DNA of 64,000 nucleotides. Origin: Streptomyces bottropensis ATCC 25435. Lineage in GTDB: Bacteria; Actinomycetota; Actinomycetes; Streptomycetales; Streptomycetaceae. The stretch spans positions 5,787,519 through 5,851,518 of the forward strand of contig NZ_KB911581.1 of NCBI RefSeq assembly GCF_000383595.1, read 5' to 3'. The number at the start of each line of letters is the position of its first letter. Position 1 is the first letter of the stretch. Under the pieces are notes generated by a model that saw nothing but the letters and a program-made list of their open reading frames with translations, did no database searches and was not told where the DNA came from. The translations under genes were made by a program, and so were the position numbers. Positions 7,737 to 16,563 of this stretch are shown here, piece after piece.

Positions 7737-9254
7737 GTGAGCGGGCAGCCGTCGCCGTGCGACCGGGCCGAGCTGGGCAGGCTGTTCCTCTTCGAGAAGC
7801 TGGACGACGGGCAGTTGGACCGGCTGTGCCGTGAGGGCCGGGTGGAGCGGTTCGAGCCCGGCCCCGTCTACCGGGAGGGCGAGCCGGCCACCTGCTTCTT
7901 CGTGCTCCTGGAGGGCACGGTGGTGATGTCCCGGCAGGTCGGCGAGGACGACGTGGAGATCAGCCGCAGCTCCCAGGTCGGCGTGTACGCGGGCGCCTTC
8001 CAGGCGTATCTCGGCGACCAGGCGGACCAGGCCCGCTACAAGGGCTCGATGCGGGTCACGGTCCCCTCCCGGTTCTTCGTCCTGCCCGCGGACTCGTTCG
8101 CCCGGATCATGCGCGACTGGTTCCCGATGGCCGTCCACCTGCTGGAGGGCCTGTTCTTCGGTCAGCAGAACACCCAGCGGACCATCAACCAGCGCGAACG
8201 CCTGCTGGCGCTCGGCTCGCTGTCGGCCGGGCTCACCCATGAGCTGAACAACCCCGCCGCGGCGGCGGTGCGGGCCACCTCCGCGCTGCGGGAGCGGGTG
8301 GCCGGGATGCGGCACAAGCTCGGGGTCATCGCCGCCGGGCCGTACAAGCGGGCCATGCTGGAGTCGCTGGTCGATCTCCAGGAGCGGACGGCCGAGCAGG
8401 TCGCCAAGTCGACCCCGCTCAGTCCGCTGGAGGCCTCCGACCGGGAGGACGAGCTGTCGGACTGGTTCGACGACCACGGCATCGCGGGCGGCTGGCAGCT
8501 CGCGCCGAACTTCGTCCAGGCAGGACTCGACACCGCCTGGCTGGACCGGGTCGCGGCCGCCGTCGACGAGCACACCCTCGAAGGCGCGGTCCGCTGGCTC
8601 AACTACACGGTCGAGACCGAGCTGTTGATGAACGAGATCGAGGACTCCACGACCCGTATCACCCAGCTCGTGGACGCGGCGAAGCAGTACTCGCAGCTCG
8701 ACCGGGCGCCCTACCAGAACGCCGACGTCCACGAACTCCTCGACAGCACCCTGCTGATGCTGTCCGGGAAGATCGGCGAGCGGATCGAGGTGGTCAAGGA
8801 GTACGACCGCTCGCTGCCGCGCATCCCGGCCTATCCGGGTGAGCTGAACCAGGTGTGGACGAACCTGATCGACAACGCGGTCTCCGCGATCAACGAGACG
8901 GGCGGCGCGGGCACGCTGACGGTACGCACGGCGCTCGACCACCGGGACCAGGTGCTGGTCGAGTTCCGTGACACCGGTCCCGGCATCCCGGCGGAGATCA
9001 AGGGCCGCATCTTCGACCCGTTCTTCACCACCAAGCCGGTCGGGCAGGGGACCGGGCTCGGCCTCGACATCTCCTGGCGCATCGTCGTCAACAAGCACCA
9101 CGGCCACATCGAGGTCCGGTCCCGGCCGGGCGAGACCCGCTTCCAGGTGTTCCTGCCACTGACGGCGCCGGCGGCGGACCTGGACCTCACGCTCGCCGAC
9201 GACCCCGCCGACGGCTTGCCCCACGCCCCCGACCTGTCCGAGGAGACCCGATGA
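7737..9254 (+). CDS. Histidine kinase with N-terminal cyclic-nucleotide-binding-type sensor
   Basis: 505 residues, with no membrane segment, so it is a soluble kinase. Residues about 15-140 form a Crp/Fnr-like cNMP-binding jelly roll (EPGPVYREGEPATCFFVLLEGTVVMSR). The phospho-acceptor motif is LTHELNNPAAAA (His168). An unusual helical insert of about 150 residues follows. Then comes the HATPase domain with N-box WTNLIDNAVSAI, DTGPGI and GQGTGLGLDISWRIV. GTG 7737 starts 20 bases after the flavoprotein stop. The gene overlaps the next one by ATGA. The partner is presumably the receiver domain of the upstream fusion protein, because no other regulator gene is in the operon. Confidence 0.92.
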   Translation: MSGQPSPCDRAELGRLFLFEKLDDGQLDRLCREGRVERFEPGPVYREGEPATCFFVLLEGTVVMSRQVGEDDVEISRSSQVGVYAGAFQAYLGDQADQARYKGSMRVTVPSRFFVLPADSFARIMRDWFPMAVHLLEGLFFGQQNTQRTINQRERLLALGSLSAGLTHELNNPAAAAVRATSALRERVAGMRHKLGVIAAGPYKRAMLESLVDLQERTAEQVAKSTPLSPLEASDREDELSDWFDDHGIAGGWQLAPNFVQAGLDTAWLDRVAAAVDEHTLEGAVRWLNYTVETELLMNEIEDSTTRITQLVDAAKQYSQLDRAPYQNADVHELLDSTLLMLSGKIGERIEVVKEYDRSLPRIPAYPGELNQVWTNLIDNAVSAINETGGAGTLTVRTALDHRDQVLVEFRDTGPGIPAEIKGRIFDPFFTTKPVGQGTGLGLDISWRIVVNKHHGHIEVRSRPGETRFQVFLPLTAPAADLDLTLADDPADGLPHAPDLSEETR

Positions 9255-9601
9255 CGCCGCCCGCCGGAATCGACCCCGATGTGCCGCCGAGCGGCGAGGG
9301 CTGCGTGGAGTGCGAGGCGGCCGGGGGCTGGTGGTTCCACCTTCGGCGCTGCGCGCAGTGCGGGCACGTCGGCTGCTGCGATTCATCGCCCTCGCAGCAC
9401 GCGACGGCCCACGCGGGTGGCGCCGGGCATCCCTTCGTGCGGAGCTTCGAACCCGGGGAGTCCTGGTTCTGGAACTACGAGACCTCCGAGATGTACGAGT
9501 CGGGACCCGACCTCGCCCCGCCGCTCAGCCATCCCGCGGAACAGCCGGTGCCGGGCCCTGCCGGGCGGGTGCCGGACGACTGGGCGGATCGGCTGCGGTG
9601 A
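9251..9601 (+). CDS. UBP-type zinc finger protein
   Basis: 116 residues. The zinc ligands of a UBP (ubiquitin-hydrolase-type) finger are in order: C18/C21, C34/C37, C42, H50, H54 and H60, with the family signature RRCAQCGHVGCCDSS. In eukaryotes this fold binds the free C-terminal Gly-Gly of ubiquitin. Bacterial versions are short stand-alone proteins of unknown ligand. The start overlaps the kinase stop by ATGA, so translation is coupled. Placement at the end of the RR-flavoprotein/kinase operon suggests it takes part in the same signalling pathway. Confidence 0.9.
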   Translation: MTPPAGIDPDVPPSGEGCVECEAAGGWWFHLRRCAQCGHVGCCDSSPSQHATAHAGGAGHPFVRSFEPGESWFWNYETSEMYESGPDLAPPLSHPAEQPVPGPAGRVPDDWADRLR

Positions 9602-9658
9602 GGTGACGCGGGGGGGGTGGGCAGTGGCTGGGGCTGTCCTGCGGGTGCGGGCCCGGTG

Positions 9659-10021
9659 GGGGCTTCTCGCGCAGTTCCCCGCGCCCCTGAAGAACCGGGG
9701 CTGCGCCCCGCGCTTTCAGGCCCGCAGGACGGTGGCTTCAGGCCGCAAGGCCGTAGCTTTCGGCCCGTAGGATCATGGCTTCAGGCCCGCAAGGCCGTAG
9801 CTTTCGGCCCGTAGGATCATGGCTTCAGGCCCGCAGGACCGTGGCTTCTCGCCCGCAGGGCCGTGGTCTTTCAGGCCCGCAGGGCCTGTGCTTTCAGGGG
9901 CGCGGGGAACTGCGCGAGCAGCCCCACCGGAGCCGCACCCGCAAGGCAGCCCCGGCCACCCCGGTCCTCGGGCCCGCAGGGCCTGGGCTTCAGGGGCGCG
10001 GGGAACTGCGCGAGCAGCCCC
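9659..10021. repeat. Streptomyces intergenic repeat array
   Basis: This fills most of a 462-base gap. Three copies of a 32-base element (core GGGGCGCGGGGAACTGCGCG) lie at 9659-9690 (inverted, one mismatch), 9894-9925 and 9990-10021. Between the first two are degenerate units of about 44 bases (GGCTTCAGGCCCGCAAGGCC...). The two best copies span about 9733-9776 and 9778-9821, followed by shortened versions. The 32-base core is a widespread Streptomyces intergenic element. The inverted pair could form a long hairpin in RNA. I see no credible gene here. Confidence 0.85.
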
Positions 10022-10063
10022 CACCGGGCCGCAGATGACCGCACCACCGAACGGAGTGCCACC

Positions 10064-11044
10064 GTGTTGATCGGGATCGACGAGATCAGGGAAGCCGCCG
10101 CCACCATCGCCGGCCATGTCGTGCGGACGCCGACCGTCCCGAGCCCGGGGCTCTCCGAGCTGCTCGGTGTCCCCGTGACCACGAAGCTGGAACTGCTGCA
10201 GCGGACCGGCTCGTTCAAGGCGCGCGGCGCCACGGCGAAGCTGCTGGCGCTGACGCCCGCCGAGCGGGCGGCCGGCGTCGTCGCGGTCAGCGGCGGCAAC
10301 CACGGCATCGCGCTGGCGCACATGGCCGCCGCGCTGCACACCAAGGCCACGGTCGTGATGTCCCGGTCCGCACCCCGGCGCGCCATCGACCGCGTCGAGG
10401 CGGCCGGCGCCTCGCTGCGGCTCACGGACGGCATGGCGGAGGCGTTCGCGCTGACCGAGCGGCTGCGCTCGGAGGGCCTCACCCTCGTCCACCCCTTCGA
10501 CGACCCGCTGGTGATCGCCGGCCAGGGCACCGTCGACCTGGAGTTCGCCGCGGACACCGAGGGGGCGGACGGCCCCGGCGCGCTCACCGACGTACTCGTG
10601 AGCATCGGCGGCGGCGGCCTGATCGCCGGTGTCGCGGCGGCCTTCGAGGCCCTGCGTCCCGGCGTCCGCGTCTGGGGCGTGGAGACCGTCGGCGCGACGG
10701 CCATGACCGAGGCCCTCGCGGCCGGCGGCCCCGTCACGGTCCCCCTCTCCTCCGTCGTCACCACGCTCAGCGCACCCTCCGTCTCCCGGCTGACCTACGA
10801 CCATGCGACCGCCCTCGTCGGGGACGTCCTCGTGGTCCCCGACGCGGAGGCGGTACGGGGCGTCCTGGAGTTCGCCGAGCACGCCAAGGTGTGGACGGAA
10901 CCCGCCGCCGGATGCCTGCTGCCCGCGGCCCGGCAGGTGCTGGAGCGGGTCGGCGACGGCGCCCGGCTGGGCCTCGTGGTCTGCGGCGGCAACGCGACCA
11001 CGGCCGACATCACGGACTGGGCAGAGCGGTTCGCACTGCGGTGA
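10064..11044 (+). CDS. Threonine/serine dehydratase-like PLP enzyme
   Basis: 326 residues of the fold-type II PLP family (threonine ammonia-lyase / serine racemase group). The PLP lysine lies in GSFKARGA. SGGNHGIALA is the asparagine/phosphate-cup motif, and the glycine-rich VSIGGGGLIAG loop binds the cofactor phosphate. There is no C-terminal ACT domain, so it is the short, catabolic-type form rather than biosynthetic IlvA. Likely reaction: L-Thr to 2-oxobutyrate or L-Ser to pyruvate plus ammonia. The start is GTG 10064 with ACGGAG eight bases upstream. The upstream frame runs into the repeat array and is not coding. Hydroxy-aspartate or other substrates are possible. Confidence 0.85.
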   Translation: MLIGIDEIREAAATIAGHVVRTPTVPSPGLSELLGVPVTTKLELLQRTGSFKARGATAKLLALTPAERAAGVVAVSGGNHGIALAHMAAALHTKATVVMSRSAPRRAIDRVEAAGASLRLTDGMAEAFALTERLRSEGLTLVHPFDDPLVIAGQGTVDLEFAADTEGADGPGALTDVLVSIGGGGLIAGVAAAFEALRPGVRVWGVETVGATAMTEALAAGGPVTVPLSSVVTTLSAPSVSRLTYDHATALVGDVLVVPDAEAVRGVLEFAEHAKVWTEPAAGCLLPAARQVLERVGDGARLGLVVCGGNATTADITDWAERFALR

Positions 11045-11074
11045 CGGGCCGTCCGGGACCGGCATAATGCTCGG

Positions 11075-12274
11075 ATGACCTCCCCCACCGAGCACGTCCC
11101 CGTGGTCGTCGTCGGTGCCGGACCCGCCGGGCTGACCGTCGGCAACATCCTGCGGGCCGCCTCCGTGGACTGTGTGGTGCTGGAGACCGAGAGCCGGGAG
11201 TTCATCGAACGGCGGCCCCGGGCCGGGTTCCTGGAGGAGTGGGCGGTACGGGCGCTGGAGCGGCGCGGGCTGGCCGGGCGGCTGGTGGAACGGGCGCCGG
11301 TGCACACCGAGTTCGAGTTCCGCTTCGCGGGTGAGCGCCGGCGGTTCCCGTACACGGAGATCACCGGGCACCACCACTACGTGTATCCGCAGCCGTTGCT
11401 CGTGACGGACCTGGTCGGGCAGTACGCGGACGTCCGGGGCGGCGACATCCGCTTCGGCGTGCGGGACGTCGAGCTGCACGACATCGACGGCGAGCGCCCC
11501 TCGGTGTCGTACGTGGACCCGTCGAGCGGCGAACGGCGGCTGCTGCACTGCGAGTTCGTCGCGGGCTGCGACGGCGCGCGCGGTGTCACGCGGACCGCGC
11601 CGCCCGCCGGGCACGCCACGGTCGCCCGGCACGACCACGGCGTCGGATGGCTGGCGCTGCTCGCCGAGGCGCCGCCCTCGTCGGACTGCGTGATCCTCGG
11701 CGTCCATCCCCGGGGCTTCGCCGGGCACATGGCGCGCGGCCCGGAGGTCACCCGCTACTACCTGGAGGTCCCGGCGGGCGACGATCCGGCGAACTGGCCG
11801 GACGAGCGGGTCTGGTCCGAGCTGCACACCCGGCTGGCGGTGCCCGGCACCCGGCCGCTCACGGAGGGCCCGCTGGTCGAGAAGCGGGTGCTCGACATGC
11901 ACAACTACGTCACCGAGCCGATGGCGTACGGCCGCCTCTACCTCGCGGGCGACGCGGCGCACCTCGTCGCGCCGATCGCCGCGAAGGGCATGAACCTCGC
12001 GCTGCACGACGCCCTGCTCCTCGCGGACGCCCTGATCGCCCGGCTGCGCGAGGGGGACGACCGTGGGCTGCGCGGGTACTCGCAGGCCTGTCTGCGGCGG
12101 GTCTGGCACTACCAGGAGTTCTCGCAGTGGCTGGCGGAGCTGCTGCACGGGCCGTCGTCCGGCGACGCGTTCCGGGCGGGTGCCGCGACCGCCCGGCTGC
12201 GTCGCGTCCTCGGCTCCCCCGCCGCCGCGTCCACCTTCGCGGAGCTGTTCATCGGCAAGGACACCGACCACTAG
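11075..12274 (+). CDS. pobA: 4-Hydroxybenzoate 3-monooxygenase
   Basis: 399 residues, the usual length for PobA, a class A flavin hydroxylase that uses NAD(P)H and O2 to turn 4-hydroxybenzoate into protocatechuate. The N-terminal dinucleotide motif is VVGAGPAGLTVGNIL. The PobA-type segment FIERRPRAGFLEEWAVRAL follows. The FAD-ribityl motif is LYLAGDAAHLVAPIAAKGMNLALHDA, with the AAKGMNLA stretch typical of PobA. Start ATG 11075 lies 30 bases after the dehydratase stop. It is separate from the other flavin hydroxylase at 55.4-56.5 kb, which belongs to another subgroup. No protocatechuate pathway genes or PobR regulator are next to it. Confidence 0.85.
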   Translation: MTSPTEHVPVVVVGAGPAGLTVGNILRAASVDCVVLETESREFIERRPRAGFLEEWAVRALERRGLAGRLVERAPVHTEFEFRFAGERRRFPYTEITGHHHYVYPQPLLVTDLVGQYADVRGGDIRFGVRDVELHDIDGERPSVSYVDPSSGERRLLHCEFVAGCDGARGVTRTAPPAGHATVARHDHGVGWLALLAEAPPSSDCVILGVHPRGFAGHMARGPEVTRYYLEVPAGDDPANWPDERVWSELHTRLAVPGTRPLTEGPLVEKRVLDMHNYVTEPMAYGRLYLAGDAAHLVAPIAAKGMNLALHDALLLADALIARLREGDDRGLRGYSQACLRRVWHYQEFSQWLAELLHGPSSGDAFRAGAATARLRRVLGSPAAASTFAELFIGKDTDH

Positions 12275-12305
12275 GCACCGACCACCAGGCACGGAACGGA
12301 CGCCC

Positions 12306-15300
12306 TCAGCGGTCGTCGTGGCAGCAGCCGTCCTGGCGCATCAGCCGGCCCACCTCCAGCCAGTCCTCCTCGGTCCCGGCGGCCTTCGCGCGCCGGGCCG
12401 CGGGCCGGTACGCGGCCACCAACTCCTCGGTGGTGTGGAGGTGTCCGCCCCGCAGGACCGACACCGTGCGGACGAGGTCGGCGAAGTCCGTGAACGGGTC
12501 GCCGTCGACGACGGTCAGGTCCGCGAGCCTGCCCGTGGCGACCGTCCCGAGGTGGTCGTCCAGGCCGAACAGCCGGGCCGGGAGCGCGGTCGCGGTGCGC
12601 AGGGTCTCGGCCGGGGTGAGTCCACCGGCGTGCAGGGCGCGCAGGGCGAGGTGGAGGAAGAGGCCGACGGGGCCCAGCGGCTGGTCCGTGCCGAGGGCGA
12701 CGACCCCGCCGGCCGCGAGGATCCGCCGGTAGATGTCGGTCTCGGTGCGCAGAGCGGCGAGTTGGTCGGGTGTCGGCGGGACCTCCGCCCCCTGCCGGAC
12801 GAGGGCGGCGTCCCACGGTGGCATCACGACCGTGACCCGGGGGTCGTCGGCCAGGGACGGGTCCGCTCCCATGAGGGGCGCGGCCGTGAAGGGGGTGGCG
12901 ATCAGGGAGAAGTCCACGCCCTGTCGGGTGTAGATCTCCACGACGTCCTCGTAGGACCGCCCGGCGGCGGTCGTGGCGTGGCCGAACTCGGCCCGCTGGG
13001 TGGCCTGCAGATGGGTCGTCAGGTCCTGGCCGAGCTGGACGCCCGGAGAGAGCAGATGACCGCCCGTGCGGACGCCGAGACGTTCGTGGGCGAAGCGGGC
13101 GGCCTCGCTCATCACCCAACCGGGCGCCCGCACGTACGTCTTGACGAAGTCCCAGTCGAGCGCGGCGGCCCGCTCCAGTGAGCGGCGCAGGCCCGCCCTC
13201 GTCCGGTGGGCGCGTCCCATGCTGTACGCGACCCGTCCGCCGTCGAGGAGTTCCCCGGTGGTGAGCAGCCGGGGCCCGGCGAGCCGGCCGGCGTGCACCT
13301 CCTCGCGGATGCGGGCCTGTTCATGGGCGAAGCCGCCGAGGGAGACGGCGGTGGTGACGCCGTAGGTGAGCTGACCGGCGGCCTGGCGGCTGCCGTAGGT
13401 GCTCTGCCAGGGGTGGGTGTGGGTGTCCCACAGGCCGGGCAGCACGGTGTGCGCGGAGGCGTCGACGCGGCGGAGGGCGGCAGGGCGACTGCCCCGGTGG
13501 GGTTCGACGGCGGTGATCCGGCCGTCGCGTACGACGATGTCGACGTCGTCGCGGACCGTCTCGCCGGTGCCGTCCCACAGGCGGCCCGCGTGGACGACGG
13601 TGTCGGCGGGGGCGGGCCGGGTGCGGTCGAGCGGTACGCGGACGGTGCGCCGACGGTCGCCGGAGACGTCGACGAGGCGCAGGCGGATGCCCGACTGGTA
13701 CAGGAGCGTGGTGGAGTCGCCGGACCAGCTGGGGTGGTCGGCGGGTTCGGTGGTGAGGGTGCGGAGCCTGCCGCGCGGGGTGCCGTCGGGGGTCACGGGC
13801 AGCAGGCAGAGCGCGGACTCGACGATCACGGCCATCCAGCGGCCGTCGGGCGACCAGACGGGCCCGGAGTCGTACCGGTCGGCGATCGAGGTGTGCGGTG
13901 CGACCGTGTGCAGCCGGTCGGCGCCCGTCGTGGCGTCGACGATCCGGATCAGGTTGTAGCCCTCGCGGAAGCGGGCGCCGAGCCGGTTGCGGTCGCACAG
14001 CGCGAGGTACCGGCCGTCGGGCGACCAGCTCGGCCTGCCGGGGATGCCGCCTCCACCGAGCGGGGCGGCGAGGACGCGTTCCTCGCCGCTCGCCAGGTCC
14101 CGGACGACGAGGCGGCCGGCCATGTCGAGGCACGCGAGCCGCTGCCCGTCGGGCGCGAGGGCGGGCATCACCCGGCCGCCGCCGGCGAGGGCGGTCTCCT
14201 CGCCGGTGGCCAGATCGTGCCGGTACACACCGAGGAGGCCGTCGCGGTCGTCGGCATGGACGAGGGACCGCCCGTCGGGGGCCCAGGAGGGTGCGAGGAG
14301 CCAGCGGGTGGGCGGGGACTGCCGCAGCCGCTTCGGCGGGCGACCGCCCGACGTGCCCGCCAGCCAGAGCGCGTTGAGGGCGGCGAACGCGACGCTCCGC
14401 CCGTCCGGGGAGAGTGCGGGCAGGTGGATGCCTTGTGCGGGCCGCACGCGTGCCTCTCCGAGGTCGTACTCCTTGACGCGGCGGCGCGGCCGGTCCACGG
14501 GGAGGGTTCCCTCGAAGGGGATCTCCCGCGGTCGGGCGGGCGCTTCGGGCCGTAGGAGGGTGAACCGGCCGTCCACCGTGAGCAGCAGTTCGCCGTCGGC
14601 CGTCCAGCGGGGCGGCACGGGCGCGAGGTCGCCGTCGACCGGGACGGGTTCCCCGGCGACGACGAGGGTGCAGGAGCCGTGGGGGGAGGCGGTGGTGCGC
14701 AGGTACGCGAGGCGGCCGTCCGGGGCGAGGGCGGGGGTCATGACCTGCGCGGTCGCGGTTTCGGTGTGCTCGACGGTCACCGGGCCGGTGCCGTCGGCGG
14801 CCACGGCGGCGACGGTGCGGGACTCGACGGCCGGGGTCGTGCCGGCGGTGACGACCTTGCCGCGTACGAACAGCAGCCGGGTGCCGTCCGGTGACCAGGT
14901 GGGGTCGAAGTCCTCCCAGCCGTCGTCCTGGAGGGGGCCGTCCTGGCCGGGGAGGCCGGTGACGCGGGTGATGTCGCCGGTGCCGAGGTCCAGGACGTGG
15001 ACGCGGTAGGGGCATCCGCCGGCGGGTGCGTCGGGGTCGCCGCCGCGTTCGGAACAGAAGGCGATGCGAGTGCCGTCGGGAGACCAGGCCGGGGCCCGGT
15101 CGTCCCAGGGGCCGTCGGTGCGCCGCTGGAGTTCGGAGCCGTCGGGGCGCATGGTCCAGAGGTGGAAGCCGCCGCCCTGGTAGGCGCAGAACGCGACGAG
15201 GTCGCCGTCCGGGGAGTAGGTGGGCCGGTTGGGTTCGAGACCGGCCGGGGTGAGGGGGAGCGCTCTGCCGCCGCCGCGCGGCAGGGACCACAGGCCGCTC

Positions 15301-15521
15301 TGGATCTCGGCGATCAGGGTGTCACCGGTGGGGGCGAGAGTCGCCGAGCCGTTGGTGGCCCGGGTGAAGGTGAGGGCGAGGCCGGAGGTGCCCGGCCGGG
15401 CGGTGCCGGACGCCGCCGCGCCGGTGGTGCCGAGGACCGCGGCCGCCCCGGTGGCCCCGGTGGCGGCGAGGAGTCGGCGGCGGGTCAGGGGCGGGGTGCG
15501 GTGACTCTGGTCACGGTCCAT
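12306..15521 (-). CDS. Tat-exported PD40 beta-propeller/amidohydrolase
   Basis: 1071 residues. A twin-arginine signal (LTRRRLLAATGATGAAAVLG) is at the N-terminus. Residues about 60-620 hold many WD40-like PD40/TolB repeats, each marked by a WSPDG or APDG motif. The C-terminal 400 residues are a metal-dependent amidohydrolase: LPGLWDTHTHPW (metal site HxH), then TGGHLLSP and EFGHATT, and the late metal Asp in VALGTDQPLG. Such proteins are thought to hydrolyse peptide-like or cyclic amide substrates outside the cell. Start ATG 15521 is chosen because it places the Tat motif correctly. The frame above it has no start signal and lies in low-complexity DNA. Confidence 0.88.
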   Translation of the reverse strand: MDRDQSHRTPPLTRRRLLAATGATGAAAVLGTTGAAASGTARPGTSGLALTFTRATNGSATLAPTGDTLIAEIQSGLWSLPRGGGRALPLTPAGLEPNRPTYSPDGDLVAFCAYQGGGFHLWTMRPDGSELQRRTDGPWDDRAPAWSPDGTRIAFCSERGGDPDAPAGGCPYRVHVLDLGTGDITRVTGLPGQDGPLQDDGWEDFDPTWSPDGTRLLFVRGKVVTAGTTPAVESRTVAAVAADGTGPVTVEHTETATAQVMTPALAPDGRLAYLRTTASPHGSCTLVVAGEPVPVDGDLAPVPPRWTADGELLLTVDGRFTLLRPEAPARPREIPFEGTLPVDRPRRRVKEYDLGEARVRPAQGIHLPALSPDGRSVAFAALNALWLAGTSGGRPPKRLRQSPPTRWLLAPSWAPDGRSLVHADDRDGLLGVYRHDLATGEETALAGGGRVMPALAPDGQRLACLDMAGRLVVRDLASGEERVLAAPLGGGGIPGRPSWSPDGRYLALCDRNRLGARFREGYNLIRIVDATTGADRLHTVAPHTSIADRYDSGPVWSPDGRWMAVIVESALCLLPVTPDGTPRGRLRTLTTEPADHPSWSGDSTTLLYQSGIRLRLVDVSGDRRRTVRVPLDRTRPAPADTVVHAGRLWDGTGETVRDDVDIVVRDGRITAVEPHRGSRPAALRRVDASAHTVLPGLWDTHTHPWQSTYGSRQAAGQLTYGVTTAVSLGGFAHEQARIREEVHAGRLAGPRLLTTGELLDGGRVAYSMGRAHRTRAGLRRSLERAAALDWDFVKTYVRAPGWVMSEAARFAHERLGVRTGGHLLSPGVQLGQDLTTHLQATQRAEFGHATTAAGRSYEDVVEIYTRQGVDFSLIATPFTAAPLMGADPSLADDPRVTVVMPPWDAALVRQGAEVPPTPDQLAALRTETDIYRRILAAGGVVALGTDQPLGPVGLFLHLALRALHAGGLTPAETLRTATALPARLFGLDDHLGTVATGRLADLTVVDGDPFTDFADLVRTVSVLRGGHLHTTEELVAAYRPAARRAKAAGTEEDWLEVGRLMRQDGCCHDDR

Positions 15522-15601
15522 GACACCGCACGCTCGCGCACCTCGCGGCCCACCGGCAACACCGCCATTCCCGCCATCGGGGATGTCACCCGGGGGTGTG
15601 A

Positions 15602-15945
15602 CGGCGGCCGGTGGCACGCGCCGGCGCGACGATGCCCGGGGCCGGTGGTCGGCGCCACGACGACGCCCGAGGCCGGCGGTCGGCGCCACGACGGCCGGGG
15701 CCGGGCGTCCACGACGGCGGCACGACGGCCCGGGCCCGGTCGGCGGCGACGGTGCCGGGATCGGGCGTCGGCGCAACGGCGCGGCGGGCAGTCGTCGGCA
15801 CGACGGCGCCCGAGAACGGTCGTCGACGCAACGACGGCCCGGGCCGGGCGTCCACGACGGCGGCACGACGGGGCCGGGATCGGGGCGGCGGCGACGGTGC
15901 CGGGATCGGGCGTCGGCGCAACGGCGCGGCGGGCAGTCGTCGGCG
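15602..15945. repeat. GC-rich imperfect repeat block
   Basis: This is most of the 430-base gap upstream of the Tat-amidohydrolase gene. It is built from short units such as GGCGCCACGACG and GGCCGGGCGTCCACGACGGC. A segment of about 100 bases occurs twice in direct orientation, at about 15697-15799 and 15840-15944. The offset is 143-145 bases and the copies differ by a 2-base indel. All six frames look open because of the composition, but none has a ribosome binding site or a plausible protein. A short direct repeat, GTCAGTCGTCGGCGTGGCGG, follows at the end of the next gene. Confidence 0.8.
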
Positions 15946-15951
15946 TGGCGG

Positions 15952-16437
15952 TCAGTCGTCGGCGTGGCGGCGGCGGATCCAGGTGGGCAGCACGAACCAG
16001 CACAGGAGGTACCAGAGGAGCACGCAGCCCACCAGCCAGGGCACGAACTCGTCGTGCGTGGCCACGCGCAGGATCAGCAGCAGCGCGGCCGTCATCGTGG
16101 CGAGCAGCAGGACCAGGCCGACGACGGTCAGCCGTGCGGCCCACCGCACGGCGGCGGGCTTGATACGGCGTCCGGCGACGATCCGGTGGAAGGAGACGGG
16201 CCCGATGAGGGCGCCGGTGGCGGCGGCGCCGAGGACGACGGTCACGATGTAGATCGTCTTCTCGGTCTGCGCCAGCTCGTCGTAGCGCGGGGTGAACACG
16301 ACGGTGAGCAGGAAGCCGAACAGGATCTGCACACCGGTCTGGGCGACCCTCACCTCCTGGATGAGTTCGCTCCAGCGGCGGTCGGCCCGCTCGTCCTCGG
16401 TCTCGTCACGCCCTCGCTCGCCTCTCACCTCGGTCAC
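15952..16437 (-). CDS. DUF6328 membrane protein
   Basis: 161 residues with four predicted membrane helices. The family signature near the N-terminus is clear: DERADRRWSELIQEVRVAQTGVQILFGFLLTVVFTPRY. The cytoplasmic N-terminus is strongly charged and the tail is short and basic (IRRRHADD). The last codons lie at the edge of the repeat block, and the C-terminal arginine-rich end may have been shaped by it. A conserved actinobacterial family without known function. It precedes nothing in tight spacing, and the DUF1206 gene lies 126 bases upstream on the same strand. Confidence 0.85.
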   Translation of the reverse strand: MTEVRGERGRDETEDERADRRWSELIQEVRVAQTGVQILFGFLLTVVFTPRYDELAQTEKTIYIVTVVLGAAATGALIGPVSFHRIVAGRRIKPAAVRWAARLTVVGLVLLLATMTAALLLILRVATHDEFVPWLVGCVLLWYLLCWFVLPTWIRRRHADD

Positions 16438-16563
16438 GCGCCCTCCCTGTCATGTCGATGTTCCCTTTCCTGCATGGCGCCGTTCCCTCGACCACCAAGC
16501 ACCTGCCTCGCCGTTCCAGTCGCACGAGCGAATCCGGCCAGGGCCCGCCCGCCGGGGCCCGGC

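Noticed and set aside
9773..12292. An 839-codon leftward frame over the dehydratase and PobA genes
   Set aside because: It opposes two well-recognised enzymes and passes through the repeat array. No domain and no start signal.
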